From: Pseudomonadota bacterium
GTDB lineage: Bacteria > Pseudomonadota > Gammaproteobacteria > Burkholderiales > JAKAFK01
NCBI GenBank assembly: GCA_021817985.1
Contig: JAKAFK010000038.1
Location: 1 to 35,288 of the forward strand
Length of the DNA stretch: 35,288 bases
Reading direction: 5' to 3'
Made by a program: the position numbers and the translations under genes. Below are positions 14,200 through 21,617 of the stretch, one piece after another. Under the pieces are notes generated by a model that saw nothing but the letters and a program-made list of their open reading frames with translations, was not told the DNA's origin and did no database searches. Numbering within the stretch: the stretch's first letter is position 1; each line of letters opens with the position of its first letter.

Positions 14200-14850
14200 T
14201 CAGACATCCATTTCCATTTTTACAACAACGCCGCAAATCTGCGTTTCTTCGCGAAGCTCCATAATGGGATACCGTGGATTCAGCGGCTTTAGGTATTGCC
14301 GTGATCCGTCGATTTGAAGTTGTTTGAAGGTGGCCTCTGCGCTTCCTGATTCGAGTACCACAACGAATGACCCATGTCTGGCCTCGCGCGTCGGATCAAC
14401 AATAATCACGCACCCGTCAGGGAATTTAGTTTCCATGCTGTCGCCGTTAACGCGGAGCGCATAGGCATTTTGGCCGACCTTTGCTGTAGTCTGATAGAAC
14501 TCTTCAGCCTCGCTAAGCGGGATATTGTCGGTTACTGCACACCAGTCGCCTGCACGTACCCAAGAGATCAGCGGGACGCGGCCGTGAATCTCAGGACCTA
14601 GTGCAGTATTCGCCGCTTCATTGAAATATTGCTTCGGCAAACCCGCCCGCCTTGCCATATTGAGGGCTGCCTTTTCTCCGAATGTTCGATGCCCATTAAG
14701 TATTTGTGATACATAGGTTTCGTCGATTGGTTTATCAGCGTCTCTCTGAGAATATCTTTTTGCGAATGCCGCGGGGCCGCCGGCCTCATCGACAAGCCTT
14801 CGAAGTTTTGCAACGCGCGGGCTATCTATAGTCATCTTTGCTATTTTCAT
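14200..14850 (-). CDS. CI-like repressor with LexA-type self-cleavage domain
   Basis: A 216-residue protein with an N-terminal helix-turn-helix (residues about 12 to 70; DETYVSQILNGHRTFGEK holds the recognition helix) and a C-terminal S24 peptidase domain: cleavage site Ala100-Gly101 (WVRAGDW), Ser138 (NGDSMETKF) and Lys176 (ATFKQLQ). All residues for RecA-stimulated self-cleavage are present, so DNA damage should inactivate it. It diverges from the cro-like gene and should bind the ATAGCANNTGCTAT palindromes between them and those before the integrase operon, holding the element quiet. A second in-frame ATG at 14835 is possible. Confidence 0.9.
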   Translation of the reverse strand: MKIAKMTIDSPRVAKLRRLVDEAGGPAAFAKRYSQRDADKPIDETYVSQILNGHRTFGEKAALNMARRAGLPKQYFNEAANTALGPEIHGRVPLISWVRAGDWCAVTDNIPLSEAEEFYQTTAKVGQNAYALRVNGDSMETKFPDGCVIIVDPTREARHGSFVVVLESGSAEATFKQLQIDGSRQYLKPLNPRYPIMELREETQICGVVVKMEMDV

Positions 14851-14856
14851 CGAGTA

Positions 14857-14913
14857 ATAGCAAAACGTAAATTGACGAATGCTATTGACTCAGGCGATAG
14901 CGGTTGCTATTGT
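14857..14913 (+). promoter_or_regulatory. Divergent CI/Cro operator region and cro-like promoter
   Basis: TTGACT (14885-14890), 17 bp and TATTGT (14908-14913) form the rightward promoter, only 6 bases before the ATG at 14920. ATAGCGGTTGCTAT (14897-14910) sits over the spacer and -10. A half-palindrome ending in TGCTAT (14880-14885) sits against the -35, 25 bp away centre to centre, and a third half-site ATAGCA lies at 14857-14862 beside the repressor gene start. Three sites between divergent regulators is the usual phage switch layout. Confidence 0.78.
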
Positions 14914-14919
14914 TGGGCC

Positions 14920-15198
14920 ATGAATCTCGAAGCTTACTTATCCGCCGGAATCGAAACTGCGGCGAGTCTCGCGCGCAAGCTCGACATTTCCCCTGCTCTG
15001 ATCAGCCAATGGAGAACTGGTGTTCGCCCCATCCCCGTTAAGCGCTGCTCGGCCATCGAACTCGCAACCAAAGGAGCCATCCACCGCCGCGACCTACGTC
15101 CCGATGACTGGATGGACATCTGGCCCGAGTTGGCCGCAAACGACGGGTCGGCTGCAGACCGCCGCATTACCGCCGACCGCCGGAAGGACACCAAATGA
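14920..15198 (+). CDS. Cro/YdaS-like transcriptional regulator
   Basis: A 92-residue protein with a compact helix-turn-helix (SLARKLDISPALISQWRTG) followed by RPIPVKRCSAIELATKGAIHRRDLRPDDWMDIWPEL, the signature of YdaS-type Cro proteins. It lies opposite the CI-like gene and should compete for the same operators, favouring the active state. The ATG is very close to the predicted transcript start, so the leader is only a few bases. Its stop overlaps the next start (ATGA). Confidence 0.9.
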   Translation: MNLEAYLSAGIETAASLARKLDISPALISQWRTGVRPIPVKRCSAIELATKGAIHRRDLRPDDWMDIWPELAANDGSAADRRITADRRKDTK

Positions 15199-15497
15199 AC
15201 TCCCTTCCGCCTGCCTACTCCTCCAACGCCCTCCTTGAGCAGACGGATTTGGCCGCGCGTCGTGCCGGCCTTTTTTACACGCAACTGGCCCACGCCGGCA
15301 AAACAATAACGCGAAATGACGTTTTGGGGGAAGCGAAGCGGCCCGACATGGTGCGCCGAGGGAATACAGGATCTAGCCGAGGCGGTGGAGGGGGTGCAGG
15401 CGGCGCCGGCGTCGGTCAGGGCGTCGGAGGCATCTGCAGGAGGCGAAGTATCGAGCGGGCCGTTAGTCCGCCAGCATCACAAGGCAAGTCAAGTTAG
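15195..15497 (+). CDS. Possible small gene coupled to the cro-like gene
   Basis: A 100-residue frame whose ATG overlaps the cro-like stop. The first 60 residues look protein-like (LEQTDLAARRAGLFYTQLAHAGKTITRNDVLGEA), but after that it turns into a glycine/arginine-rich run. In the next frame from about 15325 the sequence reads EGIQDLAEAVEGVQAAP, which looks more natural, so a frameshift near the G-run at 15321-15330 may have split one gene. In phages this position often holds a CII-type activator; no helix-turn-helix can be confirmed here. Confidence 0.35.
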   Translation: MNSLPPAYSSNALLEQTDLAARRAGLFYTQLAHAGKTITRNDVLGEAKRPDMVRRGNTGSSRGGGGGAGGAGVGQGVGGICRRRSIERAVSPPASQGKSS

Positions 15498-15563
15498 ATC
15501 ACAATTTGCCAGAGAGGCGAGGGCGACGCTTGACCAACAAACGCAACAAGAAAGGGGAGAGTC

Positions 15564-15896
15564 ATGCCGGAAGATCGCGCCATGGGCGCGCCCAAATCAC
15601 CTGCCGCAGCAGCACACCCGAATCTCCTCCCTTCCGGGTCGCTGCGGTCTTTGGCCGATTCGTCTACAGCCGATCGGCCCTTTTTATTCGTCCTCGCCGG
15701 TTCGGGCAAAGACACCCCTGATTTTATGCATAGCCGCTGGTGGCCCAGCCCACAAGGCGGGGTGGGGCGAATCTGTTACCTGATCGGGCTCTACCGGCAT
15801 CTCGCGAGCCTGGCGCAGCCAGAGGCGGCGCGTGCCAGACTGAACGCGCTGGCCGATCGGCTGGTAAACAATAACAGCGCCGCGGGGAGGGGCTAA
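15564..15896 (+). CDS. Hypothetical small protein
   Basis: A 110-residue frame with AAGGGGAG before the ATG. The first half is Ser/Pro-rich; the second half (RICYLIGLYRHLASLAQPEAARARLNALADRL) is helical and more typical of a real protein. The next gene starts one base after its stop. No family is recognised. If only the C-terminal half is coding, a later start is possible. Confidence 0.45.
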   Translation: MPEDRAMGAPKSPAAAAHPNLLPSGSLRSLADSSTADRPFLFVLAGSGKDTPDFMHSRWWPSPQGGVGRICYLIGLYRHLASLAQPEAARARLNALADRLVNNNSAAGRG

Positions 15897-15897
15897 C

Positions 15898-16494
15898 GTG
15901 AATCAGAACGACGAAGGTGGTGCGATGGACGCGATCCGGTCTGCTCTGGCGCGGAATGCCCATTGCGCACCCGGGCTGCTCACCACACGCCGGGTGGTGG
16001 AAACGCCGCACGGCGTTTTGTCTCACGATCGGGATCGCGAGCTCATCGCGCTGGTGGCGATGGAGCGCGGCGCCACCGGCCTGCTGTACTGGTACGGGCA
16101 TGTGCTCAGGGTCAATCCCGTTGACCCGGCCAAGACGCCGCCTTGGGCGGCGGTGCTGGTGCAAAGCCTGCAGCTCATCGATGCGCCGGACGTCGACACC
16201 TTGTTCCGGCGGGTCGAGTATACCCTGAGCCGCATCGCACGCTATGAGCCTGCCTATGCTCAGGAGCGGGACGATCTCTACGCGCTACGCCCGGATTTCG
16301 ATGGGGCCTGCGCCGCCCTCGTGCATATGATCGACCGGTTCGATCCAGCTTTGCGCCAGGATCCTATCGAAGATCCCTATTCCGGAGAGCGCTGGGAGCA
16401 ACCGGAAGATTGGCACCTTGACCTGCGCATCATCGACGTTTACGGGCTGTGCTCGGAAGTGGACGAGAACGGCGTGTATCCGGATTACCCATGA
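15898..16494 (+). CDS. Hypothetical 198-residue cytoplasmic protein
   Basis: An acidic, mostly helical protein with no signal peptide, membrane segment or recognised domain. The GTG start at 15898 lies directly after the previous stop; ATG 15925 (MDAIRSALARNAHCAPGLL) is an equally good start and gives 189 residues. Phrases such as DRELIALVAMERGATGLLYWYGHVLRV and its position after the cro-like gene suggest a phage-like early gene. No function is assigned. Confidence 0.6.
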   Translation: MNQNDEGGAMDAIRSALARNAHCAPGLLTTRRVVETPHGVLSHDRDRELIALVAMERGATGLLYWYGHVLRVNPVDPAKTPPWAAVLVQSLQLIDAPDVDTLFRRVEYTLSRIARYEPAYAQERDDLYALRPDFDGACAALVHMIDRFDPALRQDPIEDPYSGERWEQPEDWHLDLRIIDVYGLCSEVDENGVYPDYP

Positions 16495-16572
16495 CGAGGC
16501 GCTCGACTGGCATGAACGCAACATTCACGAATCTTGCGAAGCAGGGCCTCGGAAATCCAGGATGTCTCGGCC

Positions 16573-17103
16573 CTAGTCGACAAAGGTTTTGACCGGTTTG
16601 TGGAGAACGATGCGAAGAGGGATTGGGCGGCGGTCGCTTTTTTCAAGATCGACCAGCGTTACCAGGACGTATGGAAGGAATTCGAGCGTGATCCCGCGAT
16701 AAGCCCAGATATTCTTGCGATCCGCAGCCCGGCACATTGCCAGAAATTCATCGCCGGTCAGCTTGCCGCATATCTTGCGGCACAGCGCATATCCGGCTTT
16801 TATGCTTTCCGGTTCGCAGAAGGCGGCGAACAATCGCTTGCCTTGTTCAAGATCCCAACTCGACGGCTTGAGGTGGGCGAATCGAGGGTCGGGGGTGGAA
16901 GAGAGCTCACAGACGCTGTGATTCGGATGATCGAAGCGGGACGTTACGTTCGGAGAATGCACGCCATACAGCGACAGCGCGGCGCCGCAGGCGGGGCACA
17001 GGGGGAGCAGCCCCTTCTCCCGATAGTCGGGTCCGGCCTGTTGGGCGAATTCCTCCGGCGTTACCAGTCGTCCAGTACGAGGATTGATGGCTTGTCCTGT
17101 CAT
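16573..17103 (-). CDS. Conserved mobile-element protein with CoiA-like zinc motif
   Basis: A 176-residue protein with CPACGAALSLYGVHSPNVTSRFDHPNHSVC, in which two Cys near residue 36 and the later FDHP and Cys fit a CoiA-type zinc ribbon. The remainder is helical and basic. Proteins of this type occur on plasmids and phages; some CoiA-like proteins act on DNA, but no active site is visible here. The stop is TAG; the same frame continues for about 15 protein-like residues (GRDILDFRGPASQ) to a TGA, so the stop may be a late mutation. It faces the plus-strand genes on either side. Confidence 0.65.
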   Translation of the reverse strand: MTGQAINPRTGRLVTPEEFAQQAGPDYREKGLLPLCPACGAALSLYGVHSPNVTSRFDHPNHSVCELSSTPDPRFAHLKPSSWDLEQGKRLFAAFCEPESIKAGYALCRKICGKLTGDEFLAMCRAADRKNIWAYRGITLEFLPYVLVTLVDLEKSDRRPIPLRIVLHKPVKTFVD

Positions 17104-17218
17104 GCGGCACCTCCTGTCAAGGGGGTTTTATCACAATTCGACAACTGGTGATATGGGGCGATATGTGGCGGATTGAAGCAGGTCAGAGTGCGCGGGCTTG
17201 GGCGAAAGGGGAATCGGC

Positions 17219-18118
17219 ATGAGCTTGGATGCGCTTTCCTGGGCCTTTAATCTTGATTTGCCGAGTTCCGGGGCCAAGTTGACGCTCTTGGCGCTCGCGA
17301 ACTTCGCGGACGAGCACGGCGAAGCGTATCCGAGCCAGAAAGCCATTTCCGTAAAAACCTGCCTGTGCGAGCGGGCGATTCGCGCGCATCTCGTGACCCT
17401 GGAAAACCTTGGCGTAATCACGCGGATATCCCGCAAGCGCGCGAATGGTTCCTTCACTTCCGACAGATTCAAAATCCACATCGGGGCTGTCTTGACCGGC
17501 GGGGGAGCGTGCCAGCGGCAGATTCTGCCGGAGGCCGAGAGCCTTAATAACCAGCGGCAGATTCTGCCAGCGGCACATTCTGCCGACGGCAGAAAACGAC
17601 CGCAGCCAGCGGCAGATTCTGCCGGACCAGAAACGTCACTAACTACAACCGTAAATACACTACTACACACTACTGAGTTAACTGGAACCACCGCGCGCGA
17701 AAGCGCGGATCCGGAAGAGCGTGTGTGTGTGGATTTGATTTTCCCATCCGTTCCCGAACACATCCGATCCGCGCTGATGCAGATCATGGAACCGTGCGAT
17801 CCCCTTGCCAAACAGCCTATCCTCGACGAGCTCAGCGGAGCGCTGTCGAGCGGCACCTGCAGAAACCCGGTGACGTTCACACGGTCACTGGTGAAGGCCG
17901 CGATGCACGGAGCGTTCTATCCATCGCTTGGGGTGGAGGTTGCGCGGAAACGGGCGCAGGCGGCGGCCCGCGAGAAGGCCATGGCCACGGCGCCGGCACC
18001 GTCGGACCCGGTGGCCCGCCGTAAAGGCCAGGAATTCATCGAGACCATCAGAGAACGCCGAAAGCGGGACCCGCGAAGCGGCGGTGAAGAAAAACCGGAA
18101 ATCCGCGCATCGGGGTAG
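17219..18118 (+). CDS. HTH replication-type protein containing an internal iteron array
   Basis: A 299-residue protein. The N-terminal domain (residues 1 to about 90; MSLDALSWAF, then FADEHGEAYPSQKAISVKTCLCERAI) is the winged helix-turn-helix found in plasmid and phage replication initiators such as lambda O. Residues 98 to 135 are a low-complexity linker made by DNA repeats, a polar stretch follows, and the C-terminal half is helical and basic with an ERRKRDPR tail. The gene carries four 18-bp palindromic iterons and then an AT-rich run, as lambda O carries its own origin. It should bind these iterons and recruit a host or element helicase loader. ATG 17219 starts on the conserved domain. 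Confidence 0.8.
   Translation: MSLDALSWAFNLDLPSSGAKLTLLALANFADEHGEAYPSQKAISVKTCLCERAIRAHLVTLENLGVITRISRKRANGSFTSDRFKIHIGAVLTGGGACQRQILPEAESLNNQRQILPAAHSADGRKRPQPAADSAGPETSLTTTVNTLLHTTELTGTTARESADPEERVCVDLIFPSVPEHIRSALMQIMEPCDPLAKQPILDELSGALSSGTCRNPVTFTRSLVKAAMHGAFYPSLGVEVARKRAQAAAREKAMATAPAPSDPVARRKGQEFIETIRERRKRDPRSGGEEKPEIRASG
17512..17690 (+). other. Candidate replication origin: four 18-bp iterons plus AT-rich stretch
   Basis: The 18-mer CCAGCGGCAGATTCTGCC occurs at 17512-17529, 17551-17568 and 17606-17623, with a one-base variant at 17567-17584. Each copy contains the palindrome GGCAGATTCTGCC. All lie inside the linker of the HTH gene. They are followed from about 17632 to 17690 by an AT-rich, ACTAC-repeating stretch that could be the unwinding element. 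Number, length, symmetry and order match the lambda origin plan; function is inferred. Confidence 0.65.
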
Positions 18119-18207
18119 AAAGCCGGATCACGAAGCGTGAACCGGCGTCAAAGCCTTACGGCGCTGTCAAGTTGAATCAATCGAAAAAACCGCAAAGGGG
18201 CAAGAGC

Positions 18208-19269
18208 ATGAATGCCAGTAGTGCATCACTCGATTTCGGCCGCGATGAACTGACGGAAACACGGATTCAGGAGGTGGCGGTCGACACCATCCGCCCGGAT
18301 CCGGATCAGCCACGGCGGTACTTTGACGAAGAAGCGATGTCGGAACTGTGCGCGAGCATGTCGCTGTATGGGCTGCTGCAGCCGGTGGGAGTGCGGAAAG
18401 CCGCTGATCGGGGGTGGGATCTGATTTTCGGTGAGCGCCGTCTGCGCGCCGCGATCGAACTCGGCTGGAAAACAATTTCCGCCCGCGTTTACCCAGTGGA
18501 CGCCCGAAAGATCAAGACCGTGCTGCAGCTTGGGGAGAATGCACACCGCGCCGATCTGTCGCTCCTCGAATACCTCGGGGGGATCGATCAGTTGCGGACA
18601 CTTGGCGTGCCGGCCGGGGCGATCGCCCGCATGCTGTGCAAACCCGAGGAGTGGGTTACGGCACTGCTCGATATCAGCAGGGACCCGCTGGCGCGGTCGC
18701 TGTATGAATCCGGCATCATGACGCACGTGGGGGCCTGGGAATCGTTCTGCCGTCTCCCCGAGCATCTGCGAAACGGGCTCCTGCAAAGCGGCGAACAGTT
18801 GACTCCCTTGCGCTGCAAGAGAGCCCTCGATGCGCACGAAGCACAAAAGCCGGCGCGTCAGCTGGGGCTGATTCCGGACGCGGAAGGGGACAACCGCGAG
18901 TCGGGGTCGCACGTTGACGCCGAAATCGTTTCTAGTCCGGAGATTCAGGGGGCCAACGAACCCGGGTTTGCGGTGGTGACCACCGATGCAGTGCCGGTGG
19001 GCAGTGCGGATCGAAGCGAACATGCTCCTGTCCCGTGCGGCGCGGGGTTTGCCCCGACCATCGCGCGCGCTGATACTGGCGCCGCCGACAGCGCGGGGCC
19101 GTCGCACGGCCCCGTCGGATGCGCCGCCTGGGATACTGCGGCGACCATCCGCGTGGAATTTCCGGTGGCGTTGGCACAGGCGCTGCTGCCTGGAAAAAAT
19201 CCGTTGGATGACGACATTGCTGAGGCCATGATTTGTGCCATCAGCGCGCTCCTGGAGGGACGGCCATGA
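18208..19269 (+). CDS. parB: ParB-family protein with long C-terminal extension
   Basis: A 353-residue protein. Residues about 15 to 110 are the ParB N-terminal (CTP-binding) domain: IRPDPDQPRRYFDEEAMSEL, then LQPVGVRK and GERRLRAAIELGW, followed by the NAHRADLS box and a helix-turn-helix (residues 115 to 200). After that comes a poorly conserved linker of about 90 residues and a short helical end. It could act in partition or, as some plasmid ParB proteins do, in transcription. The closest ParA is 2 kb away on the other strand beside its own ribbon-helix-helix partner, so this ParB may work alone. ATG 18208 is preferred over the upstream TTG at 18172. Confidence 0.87.
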   Translation: MNASSASLDFGRDELTETRIQEVAVDTIRPDPDQPRRYFDEEAMSELCASMSLYGLLQPVGVRKAADRGWDLIFGERRLRAAIELGWKTISARVYPVDARKIKTVLQLGENAHRADLSLLEYLGGIDQLRTLGVPAGAIARMLCKPEEWVTALLDISRDPLARSLYESGIMTHVGAWESFCRLPEHLRNGLLQSGEQLTPLRCKRALDAHEAQKPARQLGLIPDAEGDNRESGSHVDAEIVSSPEIQGANEPGFAVVTTDAVPVGSADRSEHAPVPCGAGFAPTIARADTGAADSAGPSHGPVGCAAWDTAATIRVEFPVALAQALLPGKNPLDDDIAEAMICAISALLEGRP

Positions 19270-19796
19270 GCACGAGGGACGCCTTGGCTCTTTACGGGTC
19301 GCTTGACCAGGAGGGGTTGTTGAAAGTCGCCAGGGCTGGAAAGACGGACCTCGAGGACGTGTGTCAGCAGGCGCTCATGATCTGCGTGGAGATCGCTGCC
19401 GGGGTAAGCACCGTCGATCCGTTGGTGGGGTCCCTGGATCAATTTGTCTTTGGCAGGCTCTGGGGCTTTGCCTCACGCGAAGCGCGGTTCAGGTCCGACA
19501 ACAGGGGCGATGACGACGAGCCGGATACGGGGCGGTACGTGGCTCGTGACGAAGGGGCCGACCCACTGAAGATTCTCATATCGCGCGAGGAGGACCGTGA
19601 GGAGGAACAGCGGCGCGCCGCCGTGGTCGCGGCGATCCGCCGCGTCGATCCTCACGTGGCTCTCGAGGTTTGCCTCGCCACCGGCGGAGCCGGGAATCAG
19701 AGTTCGCGGAAGATGGGGCGGCACCGTGCGACAGGCTGGCGCAAGCGCTGTGCGGCGCTGGATGTTGCTGCCCGATTGCTGGGGTTTACGCTGTAA
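19266..19796 (+). CDS. Sigma-like or regulatory small protein coupled to parB
   Basis: A 176-residue protein whose ATG overlaps the parB stop by 4 bases. Residues 25 to 75 (DLEDVCQQALMICVEIAAG, then SLDQFVFGRLWGFASREARF) resemble region 2 of small sigma-like factors, and the end (VCLATGGAGNQSSRKMGRHRATGWRKR) has a basic helix-turn-helix look like region 4. This gives a weak case for a phage- or plasmid-borne sigma-like regulator. The match is by eye. A strong hairpin terminator follows. Confidence 0.55.
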   Translation: MSTRDALALYGSLDQEGLLKVARAGKTDLEDVCQQALMICVEIAAGVSTVDPLVGSLDQFVFGRLWGFASREARFRSDNRGDDDEPDTGRYVARDEGADPLKILISREEDREEEQRRAAVVAAIRRVDPHVALEVCLATGGAGNQSSRKMGRHRATGWRKRCAALDVAARLLGFTL

Positions 19797-19837
19797 ACGG
19801 TATTGGAGGAGGTTCGGGATTTTGGAAGGCATTGCGA

Positions 19838-19870
19838 CGAATAAGATCGCGGCAAGCGCGATCTTATTCG
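19838..19870. terminator. Bidirectional hairpin terminator
   Basis: A perfect 14-bp inverted repeat (CGAATAAGATCGCG) with a five-base loop GCAAG lies between two convergent genes that end at 19796 and 19871. The outer part of the stem is AT-rich, giving a U-rich 3' arm on both strands. Confidence 0.75.
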
Positions 19871-20482
19871 TTATCGCCCCAAGTCATTCGGTTTGCGGCG
19901 TTTTTGTTTGAGCGTCGGGCGCGCATTTTCTGCGCATGCTTGTTCGGTTCGCGCGACATTTCGCTCAGCAAGTGATGGGGCTTGTGTGCGGTAAATTTCT
20001 ATGGCGCGCTCCAAGATCATACGATCGGCCACGTCTTTGTCTCGCACGGTCTGCTTGGTCAGCAGCAGCCCTTCCAGGTTGACCGTTTGGAGGGGGACGC
20101 CGTCGAGATCGATTGTCTCGGCGTACCGCTTCAACGAGTCATAGGTTTCGCCACAGGCATTGAACATCACATCAACAAGGAACTCGTCAACGACGCGGAT
20201 GGTTCCATGCTCTTCGCTTTCAGCATCGACAAACCACTGTGGGTCCACCTCGGCGGCCACCTTGTCAGGCAGCACCATGAGCGCCTTGATGACGCGCTCC
20301 CCGGATTCCCGCGTGGCAGGCACAAGAATGTCAATATCCGTCGTGGCACGTTCGTACCCGTGAGCGAACAAGGCGTAACCGCCTATCAACAAATAGTCAA
20401 CATGGTGTTCATTCAACGAACGCAACAACAGTTTCAGGTCTTCCTTGGTTGCGGCACGAGAGTATTTGTCCTGATCAGCCAC
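19871..20482 (-). CDS. Nucleotidyltransferase-fold protein (MNT/AbiEii-like family)
   Basis: A 203-residue protein with the signature LLIGGYALFAHGYERATTDIDILV: Gly34-Gly35 and the metal ligands Asp49 and Asp51. A third acidic residue lies in FLVDVMF. This is the minimal nucleotidyltransferase pattern of DUF6036/AbiEii-related proteins, found as the toxin or antitoxin in two-gene modules. The tail after residue 165 is charged and disordered. It overlaps the preceding gene by 8 bases, so both are co-expressed. Whether it is the harmful or the protective partner cannot be told. Confidence 0.85.
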   Translation of the reverse strand: MADQDKYSRAATKEDLKLLLRSLNEHHVDYLLIGGYALFAHGYERATTDIDILVPATRESGERVIKALMVLPDKVAAEVDPQWFVDAESEEHGTIRVVDEFLVDVMFNACGETYDSLKRYAETIDLDGVPLQTVNLEGLLLTKQTVRDKDVADRMILERAIEIYRTQAPSLAERNVARTEQACAENARPTLKQKRRKPNDLGR

Positions 20483-20708
20483 GGTCTGCGCCCATCGCTA
20501 AACGGGCCATCTTTTCCGCAATGCACTTGAGCTGGTGCTCGTTCGCCTCCTGATGCGACTTGAAATGGTAGACTCCTCGCTTCACACCGTTGTTCTGCGT
20601 GGAAAAGGTGCGATGTATTTCGTCATTAAAATCCACGCCCTTAACGAACAACTCCGTCGATGCGTGGAAGGTAAGCGGACGTTCAGTGCGGCAGCCTACT
20701 GTGCGCAT
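20475..20708 (-). CDS. Small partner of the nucleotidyltransferase
   Basis: A 77-residue protein reading RPLTFHASTELFVKGVDFND, then IHRTFSTQNNGVKRGVYHFKSHQEANEHQ. I have the impression that similar small proteins precede such nucleotidyltransferases on other mobile elements, but I cannot give a function. The first ten residues look unconserved, so translation may start later. Together with the downstream gene it forms a plausible toxin-antitoxin-like unit. Confidence 0.7.
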   Translation of the reverse strand: MRTVGCRTERPLTFHASTELFVKGVDFNDEIHRTFSTQNNGVKRGVYHFKSHQEANEHQLKCIAEKMARLAMGADRG

Positions 20709-20791
20709 GTGATTCCTCGATCTGGACAGCCGGCGGGCTCGCCGACTTTGCCTATCAAATCAATAGATGGTTTGCTTGTCAACCATGATAC

Positions 20792-20989
20792 TCATTTACT
20801 CAGATACGCCGATACGGCCTGTTCGATGAGTTCTGTCACGGTCATATCGCGCTCGATCGCGGCCTTCTTCCAGGTCTTGCGGGTGGACTCCGGTACGTTG
20901 ATGTTGATGCGGACCACGGCCCCTTTGGCCGCATCCTGCACCGGCACAGTCGGGCGAACCTGGTCCAGTTTCTTCGCTGTCAGAGCCAT
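20792..20989 (-). CDS. Ribbon-helix-helix partition or regulatory protein
   Basis: A 65-residue protein. The disordered, basic N terminus is followed by GAVVRININVPESTRKTWKKAAIERDMTVTELIEQAVSAYL, a classic ribbon-helix-helix fold like ParG or CopG. It is encoded right after parA with a 10-base overlap, the usual place for the centromere-binding partner of a short ParA. It should bind the repeated GTGTNCATACTC motifs upstream of parA, both as operator and as partition site. Confidence 0.85.
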   Translation of the reverse strand: MALTAKKLDQVRPTVPVQDAAKGAVVRININVPESTRKTWKKAAIERDMTVTELIEQAVSAYLSK

Positions 20990-21615
20990 GCCGCCTCCTC
21001 CAATTCCTTGACGATCAGATCGATCTCCGCCTTGGCCAGGCCGTCCCGCGTCTCGTAGACGCTCACGCCATCGGTTAGCGCCTGGGCGTAGCTGACACGG
21101 TTGGATACCGCCGTGTCCAGCATGTCTAGGCCGTATTCATTCCAGTCTCCGGCCAGAATGTCCCGCGAAAGATTCGTGCTGCTGGACACCCGTGTGGGCA
21201 GAAAGGCCGCATCGATGGTGCCGCCGATGTCGCGCTTGCCCTGAATAAGCTTTACGGCAGCCGCGGACGCCCAAACGTCTGCGCCCGACGGTTGCACGGG
21301 AATGATGGCGACATCGGCGATGCGCACCACATTGGCAGACATCTTCTCCGCTTTGGCGGGGGTGTCGATGACGATGATTTCGGCGACCAGGGTCTTGATG
21401 GAGGTCAGCAGCAACTCGGGTCGGTCCAAAACGATCACGGGCGGAAGGTCCGTTGCCGCCGGCGACGCCTCGCGCCAGTCGCGCGCCGTGCCTTGTGGAT
21501 CCGCGTCGATCAGGATGACTTGCCGACCGCTGCGGTGCAGCGCGCAGGCCAGGTTGATCGCGCACGTGCTCTTGCCCGACCCGCCTTTTTCGTTCAATAG
21601 GGCGATGATCTTCAT
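20980..21615 (-). CDS. parA: ParA-family partition ATPase (type Ib)
   Basis: A 211-residue protein with no N-terminal DNA-binding domain. The deviant Walker A is KGGSGKST (from Lys10), then LIDADPQGTARDW (Walker A'), and EIIVIDTPAK (Walker B). It forms ATP-dependent patterns on the nucleoid and moves the element to daughter cells together with the ribbon-helix-helix protein. ATG 21615 begins directly at the conserved MKIIALLNEKGG, so the longer upstream start is rejected. Confidence 0.93.
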   Translation of the reverse strand: MKIIALLNEKGGSGKSTCAINLACALHRSGRQVILIDADPQGTARDWREASPAATDLPPVIVLDRPELLLTSIKTLVAEIIVIDTPAKAEKMSANVVRIADVAIIPVQPSGADVWASAAAVKLIQGKRDIGGTIDAAFLPTRVSSSTNLSRDILAGDWNEYGLDMLDTAVSNRVSYAQALTDGVSVYETRDGLAKAEIDLIVKELEEAAWL

Positions 21616-21617
21616 AG

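Noticed and set aside
17512-17623. CRISPR array
   Set aside because: Repeats are only 18 bp, spacing is irregular, one pair overlaps, and they lie in frame inside a HTH gene; iterons fit better.
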